Source: Stenogyne calaminthoides (taxonomy: Eukaryota; Streptophyta; Magnoliopsida; Lamiales; Lamiaceae). From it: 64,000 nucleotides of DNA. The stretch lies in the NCBI GenBank assembly GCA_037126765.1, contig JBBCBC010000001.1:33526804-33590803 (forward strand). The letters run 5' to 3'. Both the position numbers and the translations under genes were made by a program. The notes beneath the pieces were generated by a model. That model worked only from the letters and a program-made list of their open reading frames with translations. It was not told the DNA's origin and searched no databases. Below are positions 45,050 through 56,464 of the stretch, piece by piece. Position 1 is the first letter of the stretch. The number at the start of each line of letters is the position of its first letter.

Positions 45050-46823
45050 TGTTGGTCCCGTTCTAAAAACCCATGAATGCGGAAAATACCAATTGTAATG
45101 CATATAAAACAGGGGTGAGGGAATGGTGGTTCTAATTTTTTGCTTTTAAGAACGATGTTTGTTTTGCTTATAATCAATTGCATATGGCAAGTTAAGAACA
45201 TAAAGCAGTAAAGAACACACGATTTTATAGTGGTTTGGAGTCCAACTCCTACATCCACTCTTCCCTATCACAAGGGGCACCAACTTAACCAACATATGTT
45301 TACCGAGTTCTCACTCAAACGGGACTTATCTCCCTCACGGGATCGCCTACCCTCCCTTTCGGGATTGCTTAGATGTTTGGAAGTTCTCACTCAAACGGGA
45401 CTTATCTCCCTCACGGGATCGCCTACCCTCCCTTTCGGGATTGCTTAGGTGTTTACCGAGTTCTCACTCACCTACAAACTTAACCTATCAAACTGATTTG
45501 GGTAAGGTTTGTTTGGTTTCCAACTAGGTTGAGATTTTCCCTTACATTTGTTTAGTCTCAATGCTAAGGATGGGAAAATCTCTCTAAGCTTAGGATATTA
45601 CATTTGGGCTTAGATCTAGGGTAGAACACTTTTGAATATATGCGTGTATTTCTTGCTCAGTGTTCTAAGGTGAAAATGCTAGATGATTTGGCTCTATAGG
45701 TTCAATGGTGTTTTCACGCATTTCACACTCCCACACAAATAATTAAGGAAGAACTTGTATTTATAGTGTGGATTTGAATGTTACCATTGGATGTAGTCAC
45801 ATTCAAATCCATACTATTCTGTAGCTTTTTGAAGTTTTTTCAGGCTTGTTGTCTTCCTCTCATTGGTCCTCGTCAGCTGAATCTAACGACTATAATCTTC
45901 AGGATTATTCTGAGTCTTCAGGATTATCTGATCATCAGCTTCTTCGAACTCAGGCTTCCTTGGACTCAGGATTCTTGACTCAGCAGACTTCTCTTCCTTT
46001 GGACCTTATCGTCGGGTATCTTGACACTTTCGGGCTTCTTGAGTTCGGCTCTTGACTTCAGACAATCTAACCCTCAGGTCACTTGCACTCAGGTTATCTG
46101 ATCATCAGTAGTGTTCTGATTCTCAGTGAACATGACTTCGGATGACTTATCTCTAGGTGACATCGGATCGATGCGCTGTGTTTTCTTGTTGAGATCTTGA
46201 CTCTTGTCTTGATTTGGTGCTTTGATGCGGTATCTTGATTTACGGTTTTCGATATCGATTTCTTCTCTTTGATCGTCGGCTCACGATCGGATCGATCGCT
46301 ATCGATTCAACATGCTCGGGTTTAGCTCATCAGTTTAGCATATCAGGTTAGTTGCATCAGGTTATCTTATCTGATCTCGATCATGTCTGATCTCGATCAG
46401 TCTCATCTGCTCCTCTTCTGATCAGCAACCTCCTCTTCTGATCTGCACCCTTCTATTATGATCTGGTCTTCTGATCATCTGACCAGCTTATCTTTTCTTG
46501 TCATCTGATTAAGTCACTTCTGATCATCTGATCTTCTGATCTCAGGTCCATCTAATCAGGTAACTTCTGATTCTTCTGATCAGCTGGCTTAACTTTTCTT
46601 TTCTTCTGATTTTGCTCAGCTTATCAGTTAACTCCGGAACTCATCTGATCTCGATCAGTCTCGTCTACAGCCTCGTCTGATCTCGATCATCTTCTTTTGA
46701 TTTCGTGAGTTCCCCCTTAACTTGTTCTCTCGTTCCCCCTCAACTTGTTATCTGTAAATTAGCTTGAATAACACAAGTTGATAATGTTTTGGCATAATTC
46801 ATCAAAACTAAAATATCCCAACA
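45050..46823 (-). mobile_element. Solo LTR of the short family inside Copia A RT
   Basis: 1774 bp, reverse oriented: plus-strand ends TGTTGGTCCCG and ATATCCCAACA, with exact TSD AGTAC (45045-45049, 46824-46828). TATAAATA (minus) at 45765-45758. The undisturbed target is visible in Copia B at about 62489 (CTAGTACTATACG). No internal region, so it is a solo LTR. A patch at 46130-46330 shows CG-type changes. Confidence 0.94.
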
Positions 46824-46828
46824 AGTAC

Positions 46829-47451
46829 TAAGAATACCAAGGCAGTTCCGTCACACTTCTTATACACACAACTCTCGAACTCGTTTTGATCAAACCCATA
46901 AGATTTAATTACGTGATCAAAACATTGGTTCCAAGCGCGAGATGTTTGCTTCAGTCCATAAATGGACTTCTTTAACTTGCAAACAAGATGTTGTTGGCCT
47001 TTCGCAATAAAACCTTCGGGTTGTTGCATATAGATTTCCTCGTCAAGACTTTCGTTTAGGAAAGCTGTCCTGACATCCATTTGTCAGATCTCAAAATCTA
47101 GATGTGCAGCTATTGCCAAGAGAATACGGATGGACTTAAGCATGGCTATGGGCGAAAAGGTTTCTTCATAATCGATACCCTCTTTCTGAGTGTATCCCAT
47201 TGCCACTAGCCTAACTTTAAAGGTTTCTACCTTCCCGTCCGGTCCTCTTTTCCTCTTGTAGACTCACTTGCATCCAATGGGTTTTACCCCACTGGGTGGT
47301 TCAATTAGCTCCCACACTTGATTATGGTCCATTGAGCCCATCTCGGCTTCCATTGCTGTTTGTCAGGATTCCGAATCCTTGTCTTGGACCGCCTCTTTGT
47401 AGGACCAGGGGTCTGATTCACTATCCTCGGGGATGAAATCCAAAGATTCTC
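46829..47451 (-). pseudogene. pol: Copia A, RT N-terminal part
   Basis: Contains GIDYEETFSPIAMLKSIRIL, then QMDVRTAFLNESLDEEIYMQ and KKSIYGLKQTSRAWNQCFDH, up to LVFLVL at 46829, where the solo LTR begins. TGA replaces TGG in CKW-VYK (near 47267) and in EIW-QMDV (near 47082). Both are G-to-A changes expected from cytosine deamination on the other strand. Confidence 0.85.
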
Positions 47452-48701
47452 CTATCCCCATGAATCTCTCAGGTTATCGGACAACCCTCCCATATGACGA
47501 GGTTCCGGTTGTGTCGGTGTGACGTTTGGTATATCAACTTGTACAGTTGGTATAGGAGTTTGCCCTCTTAATTCATCTAAGGTAATCTCACTTTTGGGCT
47601 TTCTATTGTTCATATAGTCTTCTTCCAAGGATCTAAAGTATGTACTGATTACAACCTTTTGATCTTCGGGACCATAGAACATGCACCCCTTCGTTCCCAT
47701 GGGATACCCTATAAACAACCTTAACTCTAAATGTGCGTCCAACTTACTGGCTTCCTTGTCTAGCACGTGTGCCGGACACCCCCAGATTCTCAAGTATCTC
47801 AGATTGGGCTTGCGCCCGGTCCACAACTCTCTCAGAGTTTTGGGAACCGATTGGATGGCACTAAGTTCAGAACATAAGCCGTTGTTTCCAAGACGTGACC
47901 CCAAAACGACTTGGGTAGATCTGAATAACTCATCATGGATATGACCATTTCTAAGAGCATTATGTTTCTTCGTTCTGCCACCCTGTTTTGTTGAGGGGTT
48001 CCGGGTGCAGTCAACTGGGAAATAATTCCCTCGTCTGACAGGTAGTTCAAAAACTCATCGCTGAGGTATTCGCCTCCACGATCAGATCATAGAATCTTGA
48101 TACTCTTTTCCCTATGCTTTTCAGCTTCGGCTTTGAACTCCTTGAATTTATCAAAGGTTTCTGATTTATGCTTCATAAGGAAAATGTACCCGAACCTTGA
48201 GTAATCATCGATGAAAATCACGAAATACTCATAGCCACCTCTAGCTTTGGTTGAAATTGGACCACACATGTCAGTGTCAACAATTTCCAACACTTCTGTG
48301 GCTCTAGTCCCCTTGGCTCCAAATGCCCTCTTGGTCATTTTACCCTCTAAACACAATTCGCAAGTTTGAAATGGTTCTAACTGTAGGTCCTCCAGCAAAC
48401 CATCTTTCACCAACCTTTGAATCCTATTCAAATTAATATGACCTAATCTGAGATGCCAAAGAAGTGTTTCGTTCACGTTATCTGAATGTTTTCTCTTATT
48501 GTTCGAAACAGTCGATGTGTTATAAGATGCACTTTGTGAGTGGTGTGCACAATTAATAGTATAGAGATTGTTCCGTAAAGTTCCATGACAGATAAACACA
48601 TCGTTACAAAAAACAGTAACTTTCTTATTAAAACGAACAGAATATCCATCACAAAATAGTTTAGAAACTGAAATAAGGTTTTTTCTAAAAAACGGGAACA
48701 T
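47452..48701 (-). pseudogene. pol: Copia A, GAG_pre-integrase and integrase
   Basis: The pre-integrase part holds FRKNLISVSKLFCDGYSV and WHLRLGHINLNRIQRLVKDG; then the zinc CELCLEGK, the core DTDMCGPISTKARGGYEYF and FIDDYSRFGYIFLMKHK. A TGA at 48089-48087 (CGA in the expected frame) cuts just before SDRGGEYLS, the second catalytic Asp. The Glu-bearing TPQQNRVAERRN follows (48050-47832) in which G is changed to R, and the C-terminal part continues to 47452 in another frame. Confidence 0.87.
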
Positions 48702-49782
48702 AAAGAACGTCTGTCAAAAATAAAACTCTATCTTCAAAAGACAGGTGCACGTCTCCCACTGCTTCAGCTGCTACTCTCGTAGCATCACTCAGTGTGATGA
48801 GGATCTCACTTTCACTAAGTTGTCGGGTCAACTTGAACCCCTGTAACGTGAAATAAACATGATCAGTGGATCCCGTATCAACTACCCACGAATGGGAAGC
48901 ATACGCCACTAAAAAAGTTTCAACAACTAGTGCGTGAGAATTACCTTTCTTTTCGGCCCTCTTGGGCTTGGAACAGGCAGACCTCCAGTGTCCTTTCTCA
49001 CCGCAGTTGAAGCACTTCCCCTTTGAATTCCTCTTGGCACCCATCCATTTGACTGTCTTTCTTTTACTTTTCTTAGTAGTGGGGTTGCTTTGGTCTTGAC
49101 TCTTTACCTCCTCATCTATCTTGCCTTCCATTGGCCTAGATTTTGAGAGAAGGTTTTTAGTCATCAATGCTTCATCCTCTTGTCCCAAATATTTCTCTAT
49201 CGTCTCCAAAACTTCTTGTAGAGTGTCCGTAGTGAACATGTGATCGCTCATCACAAAACTACAGTAAAACTCATCGAAACATTTTGGAAGAGTTAGGAAC
49301 AAGAAATCAATTTGAGCCCCATTACAATACTTAGTACCAAGATAAGTAAGCTTGTCAAAATGGTGCTTGACTTTGAGAACATGATCCCTTACGGGTGTTC
49401 CCTCCGTCATTTTCAGCCTTACCACGCCATCACATTTAAACTGATTGATCATGCGGTTTTCTGTTAAAAACATTTCCTCAAGACTCTGTATGATTTTCAC
49501 AGCAGACTCAACACCTTCATGAATGTATCTCAAATCATCAGACAAGGAAGTCAAGATTATACATCTCATAGGCTCGTTGGCACGCTCCTAGACATCATAC
49601 AAAGATCTATCCGCATTAGTTGATCCTTCAGTAGGATTGTCAGGCTTGGGTACGTTAAGAACCCAATAGTGTTCTTGTGCATTGAGGAGAAATTTCATAT
49701 TATGTTTCCAAATAACATAGTTTTCACCAGTAAGTTAATGTTCTTTGAGCATATATTTCAGTGGATTAAAAGGTTGCGACAT
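48685..49782 (-). pseudogene. gag: Copia A, gag and protease
   Basis: The start is the ATG at 49782 (MSQPFNPLKYML). A TAA at 49737-49735 and a TAG near 49590 break the N-terminal part. The open stretch 49569-48685 (294 codons) has capsid helices (SLEEMFLTENRMINQFK), a CCHC zinc knuckle CFNCGEKGHWRSAC (about 49005) and the protease core SWVVDTGSTDHVYF (DTG active site). At about 48693 a T/A homopolymer is one base longer than in Copia B, shifting the frame into the pre-integrase region. Confidence 0.88.
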
Positions 49783-51242
49783 GTTGAACTGAAATAAATA
49801 ACAATTGTATAAACACAAAATTATCACATAATTTTGATCACATTATTCATATCAAAATCTCAAAACAATATGAATATGCATCAGCCGACATCTCAGAACA
49901 GTTTAAATAGGTCACGTGGGTGAACTGTCTATTTAAACACATTCAAGCAGGTTACAAACAAGAACAATTACAAACTTTTAATTCACAATTAATAGTCGGC
50001 TCCCACTTGACCAATATAAAATTGACCGGGACTTCGGAGAAGTATATGCATATCAATTTTATACCTAAGTAATAACCATGATTAAATACAGAATTATTAT
50101 TTCGTTTTGAACGAGCCTTGAGGGGAGGGTCATCGTCGCCACTAATAATAATTCACAATCATCCTTTTTGGTAATTTATTCATGTGAAATCTATCTTTTG
50201 ACCGTTCCGAGGGGGAAATTTCTCCAAAAGAATTCACAAATAAATAAATCATGGAGGTCAAAATTGACGAAATTTTATTATCCGGAATAAAATTGTCAAT
50301 AAATAAAACATACTTAGTAATTTTTGAAAGTGAGATTTTCTTTTTGACAATTCAAATAACATGCAAACACATTAACAAATAATAATGCATGAAATTAAAA
50401 CAAACATCAAGACAAAATAAATCAAGTTAGGCACAAATATCCAACTGTACTGGTTTAAATTTCAAGTCTCGATCTTGAGAAATTATCTCTTTGTTGGCCT
50501 TCATCGTTCATCGTGAAAAGCTTCCGGGTTCGAGAAGACGTCCGGCAATGGGTAGCTCATAGCCGAAACGCAGCGGTCCAGAGATAAGCGCCAAGCGCGA
50601 CGCGTCTCAACCGGCCATCGGCATCGTCGCCGCTGCCGGCAACCTTCGCTTAGGCCAACAGATCGTCGTCGGACGGATCCACATGTGCCCATGCGCGCCC
50701 CGCGCTAAGAAGCTGACGGCAAATCGCGTCACCCGGCTACCCGGCCATTGCCCCCCCCCACGCTGCGCATCGTTCGCCTAACGCCTAAGTTTCCAAAAAT
50801 GGCGCAACCAGGCGCCTCACCGCCTCGTCTCGCGATCGCTAAGTGTCAAGACGAGGTCGCTAGTTTTTGGCCTAGGCCTTGGCGTGTACTCTTCGGCTCA
50901 TGTACGTTCGGGCACTTGGTCATCCCGTGTTTAATTCTATGTCTTCGTTCTTGATCCGGTTACATTTTATTTACAAAAAATAAATAAACATAGATCTAGA
51001 CTAGTGTATTACATTGAACAAATCAAACAAATCTTAATCTACTCGTGGATTTTCTGACTAGGCAAAACGAATTCGAACGAATCGAATTAAAAACTAATAA
51101 ATTATTTACATGTAAATAAAGCACATTAAAATACCATGACAATTGGATACCTGCAAAACAGATCTAACAGTTCTACTATCCAATTTCAATTTTAATGAAC
51201 AACAATTTAAATTACAGTTTAATAGATCAGAGCCCGAACCAG
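49783..51242 (-). other. 5' leader of Copia A
   Basis: About 1.46 kb between PBS and gag. The part 50500-50950 is strikingly GC- and CpG-rich in a very AT-rich window; the rest is AT-rich. Short ORFs there have no known domain. It forms the left half of the palindrome with 54634-55748. Confidence 0.75.
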
Positions 51243-51257
51243 GGCTCTGATACCAGT
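51243..51257 (-). other. Primer-binding site of Copia A
   Basis: ACTGGTATCAGAGCC on minus adjoining the LTR end at 51258; initiator-Met type. Confidence 0.9.
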
Positions 51258-52871
51258 TGTTGGGATACATTATGCCAGGATCTATCGGAATGACCTCATA
51301 AACACAAATTTAAATTACCGATTATTACTAGCATGAATTAACCTACATGAATTCATATAATAATCAATCCAACAACAACGTGTAAACAATAATTCACGTA
51401 AAATATCCTAGCATACGGAATTTCTAGGAGTTTACGTAAACGTACCCGTTGAAGAGACAATCTGAGACAGGCAGGATCAGGTATCTGGCTACCAGCCAAA
51501 AGTCCTTCTCAAGTATTCCCAAGTCCTTGTTCAACAACTTTGGTGGAAGGTTCTCCAATGAACAATTATAAAACAAAGGAAAAATAAATAAATTGTTGCA
51601 CCACCTTTGTGGATTTCTAATTTTTTCAACTCATGGAATTATCTTGGGGATGAAAAATTCATCCCCTATTTATAATACGGGGGGGGGCAAAATTTGAGCA
51701 AAAGTAGGCTTAGGAAAGATCTTTTCTTGATCTCCAAGAAATCTTGAATATATCCCATATATTCTTCTTTCCATGTGTATTTTTCACAAAAATCTCACAC
51801 CCTTATTTACCCTAAATTTTTGAAAATAATAGGGAGATTTGCAAGATTGGATCTTTCTTGAATTTATGAGATATTCTTATATTCCAAGAATACATATCTT
51901 TCTCCAAAAAATCTTTTCAAGAAAATCAAGAAAATCTTTCTTCCCTTTTATTCTTCTAATTTTTTTAAAAATAGAATTAAAGAAACCAAGTGGGAGATTT
52001 CTAGAATTTATGGGATAATCTTGTATTCAAAGAATACTTATCTCCTTTCCACAAAATCTTTCCAAGAAAATCTTTCTCCCTCTTTTTCTCTAATATTTTC
52101 GAAATAAAGGAAAAATATGCAACAAAAATATTTAATTTATTTTAAACACCTTTTCATTTAATGGACTTTAATTGGGCTACTTGAGGGGCCTTTAGGAGAA
52201 TTAAGATGGACCTCCCAATGGGATTCTGAATTCCAATATTGAGCCACAATATAATTCAGCACATTAATATTAATTAATTCCACTATATAATTAATATTGC
52301 ACTATTCATCTCAACCCATATTACGGTAATATGACTCCCGGTTATTATTTTCCGTGTTTAAGATTATTTTTTGTCCATTAATTAATTAAGTCATTGAAAA
52401 TCTTTATATTAATTAATATCTTTATCCTTGGAGTAAGGACAACTCAACATTGTTATCCATACCGGAAAATTAATTTCACTTGCAAGATTTAGTATGATAA
52501 AGGTTCTGAGCCTACCAAGGGGACTAATCATGCAAGACTCTCCAAGCAAACGATTCTATGTATTAATTTAGCAATTGTCATGTAATTAATATTATTGCCC
52601 AAGATATAGGGTATCTAAGTCGCAGCGATTCTCTTCCCATTATAAGTCAAAGCAATAATTACTAATTGCACACAGTCCTTATTAAGTGACAGAGATTAAG
52701 AAAACAACAACCACTGAGGTGTAACTCTTCATCCCATAAGTCAGTGCGAATGAGTTTATCCTCTAAAAAATTAAATCCCGGTAGCATCAAATGCACTTAG
52801 TGTAATCTCTCGATAGAAACCAAATCGTGGGCCTTACTTGATCAAGGCCAATAGATTAAGGATCTATCTAA
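51258..52871 (-). repeat. 5' LTR of Copia A, truncated
   Basis: Starts at TGTTGGGATACAT (plus reading) and retains a TATAAATA box at 51674-51667 (minus). The outermost 200-230 bp, present in the 3' LTR at 43705-43939, are missing; the sequence instead turns into the inverted LTR of Copia B. Confidence 0.88.
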
Positions 52872-52905
52872 ACCCGATAGATTGTTTCACAACTTAGATA
52901 GATCC
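52860..52905. repeat. Centre of the head-to-head palindrome
   Basis: GGATCTATCTAA (52860-52871) and TTAGATAGATCC (52894-52905) are perfect inverted arms around a 22-bp spacer. Beyond them the LTRs, PBSs and leaders of A and B continue as imperfect inverted copies to about 50040 and 55748. Confidence 0.9.
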
Positions 52906-54618
52906 AAACAATACATTACAGTTGGATGTAAGGATCGACTTTGTCTTGACCAAGAGATTACACTAGTGCATTCGATGAGCTGAAGCGGACCGCAGAGAGG
53001 ATAAACTCATTCACACCGACTTAAGGGATGAAGAGTAAGACCTCGCTGGTTGTTGATTTCTTAATTTCGCCACTTAATAAGGACTGTGTGTGATTAGTAG
53101 TTATTGCTTTGGACTTATAAACGGGAAGAGAATCGCTATATTTCGATACTCTATATCTTGGGCAATAATATTAATTGCAACGATTAGCTTAAGCTAAATT
53201 AATACAGAGAATCGTGGTGCTTGCAATAGTTTTGCTTGATTGGTCCCTTTAGGTCTTAACCTTTATCATACCAAATCTTGCAGTTGGAATTAATTTTCCG
53301 GTATGGATAATAAAGCTGGGTTGTCCTTACTCCAAGGATAAAGATATTAATTAATATTGGTCCCCTTTGTGGGCCCGGAACCTTTATCATACCAAATCTT
53401 GCAAGTGGAATTAATTTTCCGGTATGGATAATAAAGCTGGGTTGTCCTTACTCCAAGGATAAAGATATTAATTAATATAAATCTTTTCAATGGCTTAATT
53501 AATTAATGGACTAAATAATCTTAAACATGGGAAATAATAACCGGGAGCCATATTACCGTAATATGGGTTAAGATTAGATAGTGCAATATTAATTATATAG
53601 TGGTATTAATTAATATTAATGAGCTGAATTATATTGTGGCTCAATATTGGAATTCAGAATCCCATTGGAAGGTCCATCTTAATTCTCCTAAAGGCCCTTC
53701 AAGTAGCCCAAATTATAGTCCAATAAATAAAAGGTGCTTAAAATAAAATAAATTTATTGTTGCAATATTTCCTATTATTTTCGAAAATATTAAAGAAAAG
53801 GGGGAGAAGGATTTTCTTGGAAAGATTTTATGGAAAGGAGACAATGTATTCTTGGAATACAAGATTATCCCATAAATTCAAGAAAACTCCCACTTGGCTT
53901 CTTTAATAGTAAAATTTTCAAAAATCTTGAATAAGAAAGGGAAGAAAGATTTTCTTGATTTTCTTGGAAAGATTTTATGGAAGATATGTATTCTTGGAAT
54001 ATAAGAATATCTCATAAATTCAAGAATGTTCCAATCTTGAAATTACGTCTTTCTTTTTTTTGAAAATTAGGCAAATAAAGGGTGTGAGATTTTTGTGGAA
54101 AAATACAAATGGAAAGAAGAATATATTGGATATATCCAAGATTTCTTGGAGATCAAGAAAAGATCTTTCCTAGCCCTAATTGCCTTGAAAAATTCAAACA
54201 CCCCCTTACTTATAAATAGGGGATGAATTTTTTATTCCCAACTAGTGTTCCATGCGTTGGAAATATTAGAAATCCACAAAGGTGGACAACAATATTTTTA
54301 TTTTCCTTATTTTATAAATCGTTCATCGGAGAACCTTCCACCGGGGTTATTGGACGAGGACTTGGGAATACTTGAGAAGGACTTTTGGTGGGTATCCAGA
54401 TACTTGATCCTGTCTGTCTCAGATCGTCTCTCCAATGGGTACGTTTACTTAAACTCCTAGAAATTCCGCATGCTAGGATCTTTTACGTGAAATATTATTT
54501 ACATGTTGTTGTTGGTTATTTGAATTCACTTAGGTAAATTCATGCTAGTAATAATTGTTAATTTAAATTTGCGTTTATGAGGTCATCCCGATAAATCCTG
54601 GCATATGTTATCCCAACA
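52872..54618 (+). repeat. 5' LTR of Copia B, truncated, with internal duplication
   Basis: A TATAAATA box is at 54211-54218 and the end ATCCCAACA is at 54618. Copies of a 118-bp unit (53240-53357 and 53358-53476) are in tandem. Its first 200 bp are missing compared with 63580-63780. Confidence 0.88.
53240..53476 (+). repeat. 118-bp tandem duplication in Copia B LTR
   Basis: Both copies begin TGGTCCC and contain CTTTATCATACCAAATCTTG and TAATAAAGCTGGGTTGTCC. The second copy's start (GTGGGCCCGGAACC) is closer to the LTR consensus than the first. Confidence 0.9.
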
Positions 54619-54633
54619 ACGTGTATCAAAGCC
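54619..54633 (+). other. Primer-binding site of Copia B
   Basis: ACGTGTATCAAAGCC, differing from A's ACTGGTATCAGAGCC by three bases. The changes would weaken tRNA-iMet pairing. Confidence 0.8.
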
Positions 54634-55748
54634 CTGGTTCGGGCTCTGATCTTTTAAACTGTAATTTAAATTATTGTTCATTAAAATTGAAATTGGATAG
54701 TAGGACTGTTAGATCTGTTTTGCAGGTATCCAATTGTCATGGTATTTTAATGTGCTTATTTACATGCAAATAAAATGTTGGTTTTTAATTCGATTCATTC
54801 GGATTCGTTTTGCCTCGTGAGAAAATCCACGAGTAGATTAGGATTTGTTTGATTTGATCAATGTAATAGACTAGTCTAGATCTAGGTTTATTTATTTTTC
54901 ATAAATAAATTTTAACCGGATCGTGAACGAAGACGGAGACGATGAATTAAAGACAGACGTCCGAGTGCCCGGACATACTCGAGCCAAGGCGGAGCACGAG
55001 GACTAGGCGGAACCCCTAGCGACCGCACGCACCACCTAGGCGATTGCGGACGGGGCGATTTGGGGCGCGACGGTGAGGCGGCGGCTTAGCCGATCCGGCG
55101 ACAGAGCGGTACCGGACGCGGATGCTTCCGGCGACAAGCCAGCGTGTAAGGTCAGGCGACGGGCGGATGGCTAATCCGACTGGCGTCGGCGCCAGTACAC
55201 GCGACTCAAGGCGTTCGGTCGGAGCTACTCGTTTTCCGGACGTTGTCCTAACCTAAAATGGAGGACATTCTTTGAAGAATTATTGCGGATTCAGTGGGAG
55301 CCTTTCGAGACGAACGATGAAGGCAAAAGAAGAGACGATTTCTCAAGAACAAGATTTGGAATTTAAACCATGACAGTTGGATATATGTGCCCAACGTGAT
55401 TTATTTTGCCTTGATGCTTGTTTTAAATTCGTGCAATTTTATTTGTTAAATGTGTTTGCATGATTTAGAATTGTCTAAAAGAAAATCTCACTTTCGAAAA
55501 TTACTAAGTATGTTTTATTGACAAATTTTATTCCGGATAATAAAATTACGTCAAATTAACCTCCATGATTTATTTATTTGTGAATTCTTTTGGAGAAATT
55601 TCCCCCACGGAACGGCCAAAAGATGGTTTTCACATGAATAAATTCCCAAAAGGATGATTGTGAATTATTATTAGTGGCGACGATGACCCTCCCCACGAGG
55701 CTCGTTCAAAGCGAAGTAATAATTTTGTATTTAATCATGGTTATTATT
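54634..55748 (+). other. 5' leader of Copia B, left of the Gypsy insertion
   Basis: The inverted counterpart of A's leader. The part 54950-55260 is GC- and CpG-rich. It resumes at 59950 after the Gypsy element and reaches gag at 60240. Confidence 0.8.
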
Positions 55749-56389
55749 TGTTGTACCATGAATAATCTCACCACACAGATAAGGTACGAAGCTGACAAGT
55801 CGATCACCAACAACCAGATGAAGTGACTTGAGGTTGAGGCTCTATGAGTCAGAAGCCGCAGGTTGTAGGAGTCACATAGGCTACCCGAGGTCGGAGGCGA
55901 CTTGGAACGTTACACAATTCGCTTGGCGACGTGGAAGAAAGGGAAGGCCACTTGGCGACCTGGTAGGTCGCACAAGTCGGGGACGACTCGGTCTCAAGGT
56001 TGAGAGGAGGATAAATATGGCAAAGATACGGGGAGTTAATGGTGCAGATTTTGTGGACCGTAATCAGGGTAAGTGTATCCGGATGCGCGATTTGCGGGAC
56101 AAGCAAGGGAACCCTAGGTCGGCCCATGGAACGAAGCGCATTAAGACTGTAACCCTAATTCTTTGTCTATAAATATAACTTGTATTACACATTGTAAGGG
56201 ATCGAATTCTTCACACATTAGAATCCTAGGCAGAAATTATAGTGCAAGATACTTGGCTTGGAGCCCCCAGACGTAGTCTTATTCAAAAGACGAACTGGGT
56301 AACCAAACTTCGTGTTTTTACTTGTTTTGATTGTCTGCTTAATTATTGTTTATTATTTGTTGGCCGGTGAACATAAATCAGGTACAACA
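55749..56389 (+). repeat. 5' LTR of the gag-only Gypsy element
   Basis: TATAAATA box at 56168-56175. The overlapping ORF 55828-56172 is LTR sequence, not a gene. Confidence 0.92.
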
Positions 56390-56464
56390 ATTAGCGCCGT
56401 CTGTGGGAAAAATTTCTACTGATTGTTCATCATTCTTGGAAGACCCACCTTCCGTTCATAATTG

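Larger units (their letters stand above)
36862..52880 (-). mobile_element. Ty1/Copia element A, 5' LTR truncated, with nested insertions
   Basis: On minus: truncated 5' LTR (51258-52871), PBS ACTGGTATCAGAGCC (51257-51243), leader, gag, protease, integrase, RT, RNase H, PPT (AGTGGGAGAT before 43939) and a 3' LTR ending at 36862 (TGTTGGGATAC as read on plus). Insertions are a solo LTR at 38186-43496 (itself interrupted) in the 3' LTR and another at 45050-46823 in RT. Its outer 5' end is lost where it meets element B, so no TSD pair can be checked. All genes are broken. Confidence 0.9.

Noticed and set aside
55828..56172. 114-codon plus ORF
   Set aside because: It lies wholly inside the Gypsy LTR and is matched by an antisense ORF of similar length; the second LTR does not keep the plus ORF.
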